Source: Salmonella enterica subsp. enterica serovar Choleraesuis (GTDB lineage: Bacteria; Pseudomonadota; Gammaproteobacteria; Enterobacterales; Enterobacteriaceae). Taken from it: a stretch of DNA of 64,000 nucleotides. Positions 1-8,378 of this stretch are shown piece by piece. The translations under genes and the position numbers were made by a program. Where the stretch lies: positions 3,224,001 to 3,288,000 of the forward strand of contig AP025685.1 of the NCBI GenBank assembly GCA_022846635.1. Direction: 5' to 3'. Positions within the stretch are counted from its first letter, which is position 1. Every line of letters begins with the position of its first letter. The notes beneath the pieces are model-generated. The model had not been told where the DNA came from. It saw nothing but the letters and a program-made list of their open reading frames with translations, and made no database searches.

Positions 1-1
1 A

Positions 2-232
2 AGCCAGTTTCAGGGCCAGGGTACCCTGCTGGAAACGTCGGATCTCAAAACCGATGGCCGCATTTTAGTCATTCTCAATGTTACCGATGCGCGCCTGCCG
101 CAATACTCTCTGCCGCGCGGTATGGCGGTAGAAGTAGCGGTCTATTCCGGCAATTTTGAGCACCTGGCATTGCTGCGCAAGATGCTTATCAGAATGAAAA
201 GCTGGGAGAGTTATCTCTATCTCGATCATTAA
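2..232 (+). CDS. yibH: HlyD-family membrane fusion protein, C-terminal 76 residues (YibH-like)
   Basis: Only the 3' end of the gene is inside the window. The frame is open from base 2 to a TAA at 230-232. The tail has a beta-rich barrel-like segment followed by an ending (VAVYSGNFEH..., then ...YLYLDH) that closely resembles the end of E. coli YibH as I remember it. Such proteins are periplasmic adaptors with one N-terminal membrane helix that link an inner-membrane pump to the outer membrane. The substrate of this group is not established. The N-terminal helix and hairpin lie upstream of the window and cannot be checked. The next gene is a lipoprotein about 90 bases downstream, apparently a separate unit. 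Confidence 0.7.
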   Translation, partial: SQFQGQGTLLETSDLKTDGRILVILNVTDARLPQYSLPRGMAVEVAVYSGNFEHLALLRKMLIRMKSWESYLYLDH

Positions 233-322
233 TCTGTCATGAGTGCACCCGGGCATCAGCGCCAGCGTTGCCCGATTTTTATCTTCATAACAATATATTT
301 ATCAATAATAAGTGAGGCAGGT

Positions 323-988
323 ATGAGCATTAAAGGGTTAACCCTGATTGCAGCGGTCAGCTGCGCAATTATGGTAAGCGGGTGCGCTAAAAAAACCACC
401 AGCCCGGAGCAATACTCAGGCTTTTTGATGGATTACAGCGGGCTGCAGGAAACCAAATCGGCTTCGGGGCATACTATATTGCGCTGGATAGATCCGGCTT
501 ATAAGACCGCTAATTATCACCACATTATTTACAACCCAATCACCTATTACCCGACGCCACGCCCTACCACGCAGATTGGTCAGCAGACTCTGGATAGCAT
601 CCTGAACTATACCAATACCAAAATGAAGGCAAGTATTGCCCAACGTCTGCCGCTGACCACCACTCCCGGCCCCGGTACTCTGACTTTCCGGGGAGCGATT
701 ACCGCCGTCGACGCCTCGCGTGAAGGTTTGCAATTCTATGAGGTTATCCCAATTGCGATGGTGATCGCCGGTACTCAGGCCGCCACTGGCCACCGTACTA
801 TGAACACTACTCTGTTCTTCGAAGGTGAACTGATTGACTCCTCCACCAATAAAGTGGTGATGAAAGTCGTCAGAAAAGGCCAGGGCAAAGACCTGTCCAA
901 CTCCAATAAGCAGCTAACGCTCAACGACCTGAAATCAGTCATTGATGGCCTGGCTACCGATGCCACGCTGTTTGATGCAGGCAAATAA
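323..988 (+). CDS. DUF3313 family lipoprotein
   Basis: A 221-residue predicted lipoprotein. Residues 1-20 form a lipoprotein signal peptide ending in lipobox V18-S19-G20-C21, so the mature protein should be acylated at Cys21. Lys follows two residues later, with no Asp at +2, so outer-membrane sorting is likely. The rest (GFLMDYSGLQ near the start, ILRWIDPAY, later LFFEGELIDSSTNKV) fits the DUF3313 family of enterobacterial envelope lipoproteins of unknown function. An upstream ATG at 239 is in frame but would bury the signal peptide. The start at 323 is preceded by a GTGAGGCAGGT-type ribosome site, so it was chosen. It is followed directly by a terminator hairpin and is probably monocistronic. 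Confidence 0.8.
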   Translation: MSIKGLTLIAAVSCAIMVSGCAKKTTSPEQYSGFLMDYSGLQETKSASGHTILRWIDPAYKTANYHHIIYNPITYYPTPRPTTQIGQQTLDSILNYTNTKMKASIAQRLPLTTTPGPGTLTFRGAITAVDASREGLQFYEVIPIAMVIAGTQAATGHRTMNTTLFFEGELIDSSTNKVVMKVVRKGQGKDLSNSNKQLTLNDLKSVIDGLATDATLFDAGK

Positions 989-998
989 CGCCAGACCG

Positions 999-1026
999 GA
1001 TGCCCCGCTGAGGGGCATCATTTTAT
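999..1026 (+). terminator. Rho-independent terminator after the DUF3313 gene
   Basis: An 8-bp perfect stem (GATGCCCC / GGGGCATC) with a 5-base loop is followed by ATTTTAT, 10 bases after the stop codon of the lipoprotein gene. Confidence 0.75.
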
Positions 1027-1165
1027 CTTCACGCCCGCAGGATGCCTTCAGGTTCCAGTAGCATTGATGAATCAGATTCATAAACGCTATACACCCAGCC
1101 GTGATTATTAATCTCAGTGATTCTTGTAAAATGAGCGGCTGATATATACCGCCCAATGGTTCATT

Positions 1166-2374
1166 ATGCACAATCCTCAGGCCCACTCAGCCAAAGCAGC
1201 CGGGCCGCTTTTTATCGTCATTCTTAGCGCCCTGATGGCATTTACTTCGCTCTCTACCGATATTTATCTACCCGCAATGCCGATAATGGCCCGCGAACTG
1301 CATGGCGATGCAGAGCTGACCATCACCGGTTTTTTACTCGGTTTCTGTATCGCCCAGCTTATCTGGGGACCGGTCAGCGACCATTTTGGCCGCCGTTTGC
1401 CGCTATTTATCGGTATGGGGCTATTTATCGCCGGTTCGGTGGGCTGTGCCCTTTCGACGACTATCGGGCAGATTGTATTCTGGCGAGTATTTCAGGCACT
1501 GGGAGCCTGCACCGGGCCAATGCTGGCACGAACCATGATCCGCGATCTGTTTAGCCGGACCCGTGCCGCCCAAATGTTATCAACGCTGGTTATCATTATG
1601 GCAATCGCCCCCATCGCCGGGCCGCTGCTGGGTGGGCAGATAATCAAAACCGGCTCATGGCATATGATTTTCTGGCTGCTGGCAATTATCGGCGTTCTGA
1701 TGCTGGTGTCCCTGTGCTGGCTGCCGGAAACTCTGCCGCCGCAAAAACGCGTAAAATCCTCTCTGAGCGGCGCATTTCGCAATTACGTCACGCTAATCAC
1801 CAATGCAGGTTATATGAGGTTTACTCTGTGCCTGATGTGTTATTACGTGGCGGCCTATGCGTTTATAACCGGCTCACCGTTTGTCTACATCACTTACTTT
1901 GGCGTGGACTCCCAGCACTACGGCTGGCTATTTGCGCTAAACATCGTCGGGGTTATGGGGATGAGCGTCATTAACCGCCGTCTGGTGGTGCGCTATTCGC
2001 TGGAGTCACTGCTCAAGTTCGCGGTACTGACGGGCGCGGCCGCCACTATCGCACTGGGGATTGGCACTCGGATGAATATCGGCGGTATTGTGCTCATCGT
2101 CGCCACGATATTTATCTTCTTCTCCATGAACGGCATCATCGCGGCAACCTCCACCGCAGGCGCTATGGACGCCGCGCCTACTCACATTGCCGGTTCTGCC
2201 GCCGCCCTGCTGGGAGCATTACAATATGGCAGCGGTATTATCTCTTCACTGCTGCTGGCTATTGCCCACGACGGAACGCCATGGACAATGGGCTGGATAA
2301 TCGCGCTGTTTACCCTGGCAAGCGCCGCTTTAGCGTTAACCACTAAAACCACCTCAGCCACTGAACCGCAATAA
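1166..2374 (+). CDS. Bcr/CflA-type MFS multidrug exporter
   Basis: A 402-residue integral membrane protein with about 12 hydrophobic segments, the usual length for drug:proton antiporters of the DHA1 Bcr/CflA branch. The N-terminal motif STDIYLPAMP (residues 30-39) is the hallmark of this branch. The loop 2-3 motif (WGPVSDHFGRR, about residues 67-77) matches MFS motif A. It should export small hydrophobic or cationic compounds from the cytoplasm in exchange for protons; the substrate cannot be told from sequence. No good ribosome site is visible before the ATG at 1166, so the exact start is open. No regulator is adjacent, and the neighbours are unrelated by function. Confidence 0.85.
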   Translation: MHNPQAHSAKAAGPLFIVILSALMAFTSLSTDIYLPAMPIMARELHGDAELTITGFLLGFCIAQLIWGPVSDHFGRRLPLFIGMGLFIAGSVGCALSTTIGQIVFWRVFQALGACTGPMLARTMIRDLFSRTRAAQMLSTLVIIMAIAPIAGPLLGGQIIKTGSWHMIFWLLAIIGVLMLVSLCWLPETLPPQKRVKSSLSGAFRNYVTLITNAGYMRFTLCLMCYYVAAYAFITGSPFVYITYFGVDSQHYGWLFALNIVGVMGMSVINRRLVVRYSLESLLKFAVLTGAAATIALGIGTRMNIGGIVLIVATIFIFFSMNGIIAATSTAGAMDAAPTHIAGSAAALLGALQYGSGIISSLLLAIAHDGTPWTMGWIIALFTLASAALALTTKTTSATEPQ

Positions 2375-2471
2375 CCTCTCGACTCCGGCAGCGCAGGCTT
2401 TAGTTTACGCCGCCACGCCAGGCGGTAAACTGGCTCAAACCAGAGGCTGTGTTGATTTAGCGGAATGTTTT

Positions 2472-2699
2472 ATGAATGAGATGCTTATTTACAACGTATT
2501 TGGCCGCCACATTGGCGTGAAGCGTAAAGGCCAGCGCTGGCAAGCGTTTCGTGTCGATCTTAATGAGCGAAAATATTCGCGCCTGTATGACATCACGCTC
2601 CCGGACGAACTCCGCGAGCAGGAGATAGCGGGCTGGCTGGGCGATATTTTCCATGAATACGCCAGCCCACGTCACCCGGAAGTTATTCGAATAGAATAA
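2472..2699 (+). CDS. Small conserved protein (possibly DUF7661)
   Basis: A 75-residue acidic/basic soluble protein without signal or membrane segment (MNEMLIYNVFGRHIGV..., with LPDELREQEIAGWLGDIFHE in the middle). The sequence is compact and codon use matches its neighbours, so I take it as real. I have a faint memory of this family being catalogued as DUF7661, which I cannot confirm. No function is known. It lies about 100 bases after the MFS gene and converges on the M20 gene across a hairpin. Confidence 0.6.
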   Translation: MNEMLIYNVFGRHIGVKRKGQRWQAFRVDLNERKYSRLYDITLPDELREQEIAGWLGDIFHEYASPRHPEVIRIE

Positions 2700-2709
2700 T
2701 GCCCTCCCT

Positions 2710-2741
2710 CCCGACCGCACCGGAACCCCGGCACGGTCGGG
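2710..2741. terminator. Hairpin between convergent genes
   Basis: Inverted repeat CCCGACCG / CGGTCGGG (8 bp, 16-base loop) in the 55-base gap between the small protein gene and the M20 amidohydrolase. There is no T-run, so it is a weak candidate for a two-way terminator. Confidence 0.4.
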
Positions 2742-2754
2742 AAGCCAGACGCGG

Positions 2755-3906
2755 TTATGCCTCCAGCCTTACCCCAACCAGCCGGGCAAATATCTGTGCG
2801 CCGAGAATAATGCACGCCTCATTGGCAATAAACGGATTAGAGTGCAGCGGGTTATTGATCCCACGAGCATGATCCCCGCTGCCGAGAAAGAAAAACGCGC
2901 CGGGGGTGTTTTCAATGAATAATGAAAAATCCTCGGAGCCCACCATGGGCGATGCGTCGGTCACGACGTTTTCGGCGCCCAGCAGCGCGCCCGCTTGCTC
3001 GATAACCTGCTGAGTCTCCCGCGTATGGTTATTGATAGCCGGATAGCCGCGCATCTCCAGAGTGACATTAAAACCACGGCGGCGGGTGTATTCAGTCTCC
3101 TCGAGGAAATGCTCCTTCAGGGTTTGATGGACTCCGGCATTAAAAGAGCGAATCGAACCTTCCAGCACCGCTTTACGCGCCAGAATATTCGGCGCTTCTC
3201 CCGCTGTTAGCATGCAGGTAGAGATAAGCGCCGTCTGGTTAGGATCGACCCGGTCGGTCACGATAGCTTTAAAAGCATTCAGCAGGCGTACCGCCTCCGA
3301 CAATGCATCCTGCCCTAAATGCGGCGCGGAGGCATGGGCGCTTTTGCCTTCAATCGTCAGCTTAAACTGGTCGCCGTTAGACGACATGACGCCCTCACGA
3401 ATCATGATTTTCCCGCAGTCAAATTGCGGATCGTTATGCAAGCCAAATACCTGGCTCACCCCCTCCAGGCACCCTTGATCAATCATGCCCTGCGCGCCAC
3501 CGCGGAACATCTCCTCCGAGGGCTGAAACAAAAAGCGTAAGTTGGCCCGCAGGGTGCTGCGGTGCTGAACCATGATTGCCGCCGCCGTCAGGCCGATGGC
3601 CATATGCAAATCGTGGCCACAGAGATGAGCGGCCCCCGGTTTTTTTGAGCACACAACTTCACCCGGAGCTTCCTGAGCCGGTAACGCATCCATATCGGCG
3701 CGGAAAGCCACCGTAGGTAAATCTGACGCTACGGTTAAGTCGGCATAAAAGCCGGTTTCAAAACAGGGAGTAACCTTATAACCCAGGCGGATGAACTCAT
3801 TTTTACAATAATCGCTGGTAATAAACTCCTCTCGCCCCAGCTCCGGATTTTGATGCAAAAATCGGCGATGCCGTACTCCAACTTCCTGATAACTTTGGCT
3901 TGTCAT
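2755..3906 (-). CDS. M20D family amidohydrolase / N-acyl-amino-acid deacylase
   Basis: A 383-residue cytoplasmic metallopeptidase of the M20D group (hippurate hydrolase, IAA-amino acid hydrolase, AbgA/B-like). The metal-binding residues are visible: C96-G-H98-D-L-H101, the E131-E132 pair in QPSEEMFRGG, and H157 in GLHNDP. A late histidine lies in NNPLHSNPF. The family removes an acyl or aryl-acyl group from amino acids or short peptides. The gene is last in a three-gene minus-strand unit after two membrane-protein genes (9-base gap to the nearer), so the likely role is intracellular cleavage of an imported N-acyl compound. The opposing LysR gene is the likely regulator. The exact substrate is unknown. 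Confidence 0.85.
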   Translation of the reverse strand: MTSQSYQEVGVRHRRFLHQNPELGREEFITSDYCKNEFIRLGYKVTPCFETGFYADLTVASDLPTVAFRADMDALPAQEAPGEVVCSKKPGAAHLCGHDLHMAIGLTAAAIMVQHRSTLRANLRFLFQPSEEMFRGGAQGMIDQGCLEGVSQVFGLHNDPQFDCGKIMIREGVMSSNGDQFKLTIEGKSAHASAPHLGQDALSEAVRLLNAFKAIVTDRVDPNQTALISTCMLTAGEAPNILARKAVLEGSIRSFNAGVHQTLKEHFLEETEYTRRRGFNVTLEMRGYPAINNHTRETQQVIEQAGALLGAENVVTDASPMVGSEDFSLFIENTPGAFFFLGSGDHARGINNPLHSNPFIANEACIILGAQIFARLVGVRLEA

Positions 3907-3915
3907 ATAAGCTCC

Positions 3916-4383
3916 TTAAATTATTCCCTGGAAATGTAAAATAGCCTCGGCAACATAGGACGCCCCAAAAAAGGCCGAAGTGAACACCAGCAGCGAGATA
4001 ATCACTATCTTCCAGCTCATGGATTTCAACTTATCCAGGCTGTTCCCTACCGATATTCCCGCAAAAGCCAGCAGAGGCGTGGTTGTTGCTAAAAAATCGA
4101 TGTGATTGGTGTATTTCATAAATGACTCGTGCACCGGTGACCAGGGAATACTGAGCACTAAAGATATAACCGTCGCCCAGGCAAATGCCGGAAGCGGTAA
4201 CTTTGGTAACCACGCTTTTATTTGCAGCGACATAACGATTATCACCAACATAATAATCGCACCAGGAATAGCCGCCAGCGGCGACATTCCATGCCCTACC
4301 CACTGAGCCATCAGTGTCAAAAAAATGCAAATAACAATTACTTTTAAGTTATTTAAATATTCTTGCCGCGCCATAGCACCCAT
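3916..4383 (-). CDS. Small integral membrane protein, partner of the DUF3100 protein
   Basis: A 155-residue, very hydrophobic protein with about five membrane segments and a short charged N-terminus. It sits 11 bases after the DUF3100-type gene and 9 bases before the M20 gene, so the three are almost surely co-transcribed. Together the two membrane proteins look like the halves of a transporter or channel. I do not recognise a named family for this subunit. An alternative start, Met4 (4374), is equally plausible because neither has a clear ribosome site. Confidence 0.65.
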   Translation of the reverse strand: MGAMARQEYLNNLKVIVICIFLTLMAQWVGHGMSPLAAIPGAIIMLVIIVMSLQIKAWLPKLPLPAFAWATVISLVLSIPWSPVHESFMKYTNHIDFLATTTPLLAFAGISVGNSLDKLKSMSWKIVIISLLVFTSAFFGASYVAEAILHFQGII

Positions 4384-4394
4384 CCGATGAAATA

Positions 4395-5210
4395 TTATTT
4401 ATCCCGCATAAGAATGCGATAAAGAAAATTACTGAGAGGCAGCGCCACAAAAATCAGCACATATATACCGGTAAAAGCGGCCAGCATATTACTGGTGGCC
4501 GCAAAGGCCAGGATTTGCCCGGACATCTCAGGCACCGCGGCCGCCAGTGAGGCAGATGCCGCGGCCATCATGCTGCCGGAGCCCAACCCGCAGGCCACCG
4601 CCAGAGAAAGAGGATGTAATCCAAGATGTAACCCCAGCGGGCTGATAACGCCGAAATAAACAGTACCAATTACGCTGCCTATCAGGTAAGTGCCCAGAAC
4701 TCCGGTGCCCTCCGGGCTGTCGATGCAATATTTCTCACCAATGACACCCAGAGCCGGCTCCCGAGAAATACTGGAGCAGGCTCCAATGCACTCGCGTTTC
4801 ATCCCCAGTAGTAGCGCAACCGGAACCGCTATCAGTACCGAGGCCAGGTTGCCAATTTCCTGCAATACCAGCGCCGGGCCTGCGTTGATAACCTCTTTAA
4901 TATTCGGCCCCACCAAAGTGCCGTACTTTACCCCCAGCGGCAGCAGCGCAATCATCACCACATTGCCAGCAGCCTGCACTTCGCTGCCACCAAGCCAGGC
5001 CCCCAGCGCCTTGATACGTTTTCCTAATATATCTGGCGCTAATAGCAGGCCGATAACGACGGCATAAAGCATAGGCAGAAAACTAATGCTGGTTTTCCCT
5101 ATAGTTAATTTTGAAACGCCAATAGCCTCAGAGATCACAACAATAAGCAATACCGTTACTACAACCCTCAATAAAGAGTATCGCTTATGCCCCTCATTAA
5201 TTAATCGCAC
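4395..5210 (-). CDS. DUF3100 family membrane protein
   Basis: A 271-residue protein with about eight to nine hydrophobic segments and conserved glycine-rich stretches (LYAVVIGLLLAPDILGKR near residue 50; GLGSGSMMAAASASLAAA near 210). I recognise this as the DUF3100 type, often found beside M20 peptidases in enterobacteria. The function is unproved; transport of an acyl-amino acid or peptide is an inference from the linked M20 enzyme. It is first in the operon and diverges from the LysR gene across a 278-base AT-rich region that must hold both promoters. No clear LysR box (T-N11-A) could be singled out. Confidence 0.7.
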   Translation of the reverse strand: MRLINEGHKRYSLLRVVVTVLLIVVISEAIGVSKLTIGKTSISFLPMLYAVVIGLLLAPDILGKRIKALGAWLGGSEVQAAGNVVMIALLPLGVKYGTLVGPNIKEVINAGPALVLQEIGNLASVLIAVPVALLLGMKRECIGACSSISREPALGVIGEKYCIDSPEGTGVLGTYLIGSVIGTVYFGVISPLGLHLGLHPLSLAVACGLGSGSMMAAASASLAAAVPEMSGQILAFAATSNMLAAFTGIYVLIFVALPLSNFLYRILMRDK

Positions 5211-5488
5211 GGCTTTCTCCTTTCATCCTAAAACAGAGAGAGACGCATATTAAAAGTTAAACCCTACGCCAGATAGATCACCTTTTTATTGCGCGATAAA
5301 TTTTAATTATCAGCAAGAGTGAAAATTGATTGCAATCAATTAACACCCATGAGTTAACTTCACATAAGATAATGAAAAACAATCAATACCGAATATTTCA
5401 GGAGTTGAATCACAAAATTAGATGTTTTATATGCAATCAGACTAAAAGAATAAAACCCATTTAAAATCCGAGGTAGGATATTAAAAAA

Positions 5489-6397
5489 ATGGATGGGCGA
5501 GATATGGACTATTTACCTAAAACCCAACACCTGGTGATATTTCAGGAGGTGGTTCGCTGCGGCGGTATTAGAGCCGCGGCCCGATCTTTAGGGCTGACCC
5601 AGCCGTCAGTAACCAAAACAATAAGTGACCTGGAAAAGAATCTAGGCGTGGAGTTATTAATCCGGAACAACCTTGGAATTGAGCTAACCGAAGCAGGCAG
5701 AATGTTTCTTTCCCATGCGCGCAGCATCATCCAGGGCCTTAACCGCTCGGTAAGCGAAGTTAAAAGGACTTTCGATAGCCGGGCCGTGGAAATTGCCTTT
5801 GGGTTTTCGTCGCTCATTAGCTTTACCTGCCTGGCGCAGATAGTGAATCAGTTTAAAACGCACTATCCCAGTGCCAGCCTGGTGATGCAGGAAGCCCAGC
5901 TATCTTCTTTGTTACCGGCGCTTCGCGAAGGTCGGCTGGACTTTGCTATCGGCACTATTAGCCCGGAAATGCCCCTACAAGATTTCAATATCGTACCGCT
6001 GTTTGTGGCAAACTTTGTGTATGTCGCGGCCCTCAAACACCCTCTGGCAAACTGCCAGACGCTGGAAGCGCTAAAAAATACCCGCTGGGTATTGCCAGTA
6101 ACCGATATGGGTTACTACAACAACTTGTTTTGCCAGCTACGGCGCAGCGGCTTCAATCTGGACAACGTTATCCGCACCGACTCGGTGGTCACTATCTACA
6201 ATTTAGTGGCCAGCTGCCGCTTTATCACCGTGCTATCGGAGGCGATGGCCAGACCATTCGGCATTAATACTTTCACTACCATTCCCATCAACCAACCCTT
6301 ACCCAGCGCCAATTACGCCCTGGTTTGGTACAAAAATGCCCGCCATAGCGAGCCGGTAGAGGAGCTTATTCAGTTATTCACTGAAACCCGCCTATAA
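5489..6397 (+). CDS. LysR-type regulator, TdcA-like
   Basis: A 302-residue LysR-type regulator. The winged-helix DNA-binding domain covers about residues 10-70 (ARSLGLTQPSVTKTISDLE), and the co-inducer domain covers 90-300. The sequence follows E. coli TdcA closely as I remember it: LPKTQHLVIFQEV at the start, then EAQLSSLLPALREGRLDFAIG, LPVTDMGYYNNL and TDSVVTIYNLV. TdcA activates an anaerobic threonine/serine operon; here the divergent target is the DUF3100/M20 operon, so the inducer is probably different. Met6 (5504) is an alternative start; the ATG at 5489 was kept because AGGTAGGA precedes it. The 3' end overlaps the converging AraC gene by 6 bases. Confidence 0.85.
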   Translation: MDGRDMDYLPKTQHLVIFQEVVRCGGIRAAARSLGLTQPSVTKTISDLEKNLGVELLIRNNLGIELTEAGRMFLSHARSIIQGLNRSVSEVKRTFDSRAVEIAFGFSSLISFTCLAQIVNQFKTHYPSASLVMQEAQLSSLLPALREGRLDFAIGTISPEMPLQDFNIVPLFVANFVYVAALKHPLANCQTLEALKNTRWVLPVTDMGYYNNLFCQLRRSGFNLDNVIRTDSVVTIYNLVASCRFITVLSEAMARPFGINTFTTIPINQPLPSANYALVWYKNARHSEPVEELIQLFTETRL

Positions 6398-7156
6398 CGG
6401 TTCAGCCTCTGGGTGCTGAGCACTGTTATCATTTTGAAACTGACCCGGCGTAACCCCCATGAAACGGCGAAATGCGGCGATAAACGCGCTGACATTTTCA
6501 TATCCACAGCTGGCCGCCACCTGGCTTACCGGCTCGCCGCGTAGCAGATGCTCCAGAGCCAAAATCACCTTTGCGTGCTGCCGCCAGTGGCTAAATGTCT
6601 GACCGGTTTGCTTACGGAAAAGGCGGCTTAGGGTGCGGGTGCTTAGCCCTTCCCGCTGTGCCAGCTCCTGCTGGCTTAAGTGTGACGCTCCATCCGACAG
6701 AATACGCTGGGCGACGGCCCTGGCCCGTCGGTCTTCCGGCAGCGACAGACGCGCCGGTATCGGGCTCGCTTCCTGAATCTCATCCGCCATAACTAACAGC
6801 AGATGTTCCAGACGCCTGGGTTCACCGCCCGCTTCGTAGTGCAGAGCAATATGCTCAAGTAATTGCAGCAAAAACGTCGAGGCTGCCCAGAGCCCGGATG
6901 ATGCGGGAAAAGCGCCGCACTCCTGTGCAACAAAATGCAGGCAGGCTCCTGTGGCATCTACCGGCATCCAGGCGCTATGCGCCAGCCCGGCAGGGATCCA
7001 GCCTGCTGAACCCGGCGTTATTGCCCACTGCCCGTGGCTGGTTTCAATCATCACCATCCCGCGCGTTATCCAGAACAGTTGCCCGGTAGCGTGCTGATGA
7101 AGCCGGGTGGTATGGCTTCGCGGATGGCATAGAGGTTGAATACTCTCCACTTTCAT
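6392..7156 (-). CDS. AraC family regulator with N-terminal cupin domain
   Basis: A 254-residue transcription factor. The first ~90 residues form a cupin (HQHATGQLFWITRGMVMIE, then WIPAGLAHSAWMP). The last ~100 hold two helix-turn-helix motifs typical of AraC (QQELAQREGLSTRTLSRLFRKQTG; VSQVAASCGYENVSAFIAAFRR). The layout resembles NimR/YeaM-type regulators, which control a neighbouring divergent gene. Here the divergent neighbour is a SnoaL-like protein gene 98 bases away, the most likely target. The ligand is unknown. Confidence 0.85.
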   Translation of the reverse strand: MKVESIQPLCHPRSHTTRLHQHATGQLFWITRGMVMIETSHGQWAITPGSAGWIPAGLAHSAWMPVDATGACLHFVAQECGAFPASSGLWAASTFLLQLLEHIALHYEAGGEPRRLEHLLLVMADEIQEASPIPARLSLPEDRRARAVAQRILSDGASHLSQQELAQREGLSTRTLSRLFRKQTGQTFSHWRQHAKVILALEHLLRGEPVSQVAASCGYENVSAFIAAFRRFMGVTPGQFQNDNSAQHPEAEPL

Positions 7157-7254
7157 GGCTGGTTCACCGTATATATTGTCTGATTACGGTTAATGGGTCA
7201 GATAAGAGTGGGCGTAATCTCTGTGGGTCGCAACTTATTATTCAGGAGATAATC

Positions 7255-7647
7255 ATGGATCCCACCGCTTCATTCGTCATGCAGGCACTTAATACCGTTT
7301 TGAGCCAGCCCGAACATCAAGAAACCACTATCGGCAATTTTTTTGCCCCGGATTACCGCCAGACGGTAAACGGAATTTCGCTGAATTATCGGGATTTCGT
7401 CAGCCATCTGGCCATACTCAAGCAACTGACGCGCTCGATGACAGTCAAAGTGTTAACCATAGCCAGCCAGGAGAATCGCGTACTGACCCATCACCAGGTT
7501 ACTGCCTGTAAAACGGGCGGAGGAAAGTCTGTTAGTGAAGTATTCGCCTGTTTCACCGTGCGCGAAGGACGAATAGTGGAGTGTCAGGAGCTAACCCGAC
7601 TGATAAGCGGAGCTACTGAGGATAATGAATTTGGCAGCGTGCACTGA
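7255..7647 (+). CDS. SnoaL-like / NTF2-fold protein
   Basis: A 130-residue soluble protein with the pattern of the SnoaL/NTF2 fold: a helical start, FFAPDYRQTVNG, then LNYRDFVSHLAILKQL, and a C-terminal sheet with GRIVECQELTRL. The fold houses small enzymes and binding proteins, and the precise activity cannot be predicted. A strong ribosome site (CAGGAGATAATC) precedes the ATG. It diverges from the AraC gene and is probably under its control. Downstream is a long AT-rich gene-free region. Confidence 0.7.
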   Translation: MDPTASFVMQALNTVLSQPEHQETTIGNFFAPDYRQTVNGISLNYRDFVSHLAILKQLTRSMTVKVLTIASQENRVLTHHQVTACKTGGGKSVSEVFACFTVREGRIVECQELTRLISGATEDNEFGSVH

Positions 7648-8378
7648 TTATAAGCGACAATACGATTTATTTAATAATTTCAAGATGCTTCTCTAAACTC
7701 ACATCTATGGACATTGATAAAGTGTCCATTTTCAGTCTCATACCTATCATTTTATCACTCACATCTGGAACCAAAATAAGCCGATACTTTCCAGAGACAA
7801 ACTCTAATCAACAGTTAAAAAATCTATCATATCTAATATTAAAATTACAAACCGATAAATTAACATATCAAAAACAGATAATGCGCCGCTTATATCATTT
7901 GGTTATGAGGTCTACCATCAGCACGAATGTTAGACACATATATAATATTTATGGCATGAGTCACATTTTCAACAAAAAAACAATGACAACAATACAAAAC
8001 TTGCTTTTATTTTATTATAAACCATGCTTTTATTAAAAAACATTTAATAAAATACATAAGCCATCGTAAACTGAGAGTTAATACAGGAATTAAAAATGGT
8101 GATTTTTACCTTACATAGATAGAATTCTTTTTAATGACTAATTTTCACCATTCAAATTTTTAGCACCAACCATCAGCCTTTCATATTTAAAAATGAAGGA
8201 AATAACCTCTTATAATTATCAAAGGAAAGCTTCTTGTAAAATCAAACTCAAAAACCGTAGAGTAAACATTCACTCACAAAAATATAAACAGCAAATAAAT
8301 AAAAACTAAACCACTAATTTTTGACAAACCTAGCAATTAACAATGCTAATGATTGTTCATAACTATAGCAGGTACGAA
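7648..8378. other. AT-rich gene-free stretch
   Basis: About 730 bases of very AT-rich sequence between the SnoaL-like gene and the nuclease gene. A 109-codon frame at 7707-8036 has no ribosome site, no family resemblance and extreme codon bias, so I do not call it. The region looks like acquired DNA or decayed sequence at the left border of the nuclease island. No tRNA, repeat or att-like duplication was seen by eye. Confidence 0.6.

Noticed and set aside
7707..8036. 109-codon open frame in the AT-rich stretch
   Set aside because: No ribosome site, biased composition (Ile, Lys, Asn, Thr), no family resemblance; such frames are expected by chance in AT-rich DNA.
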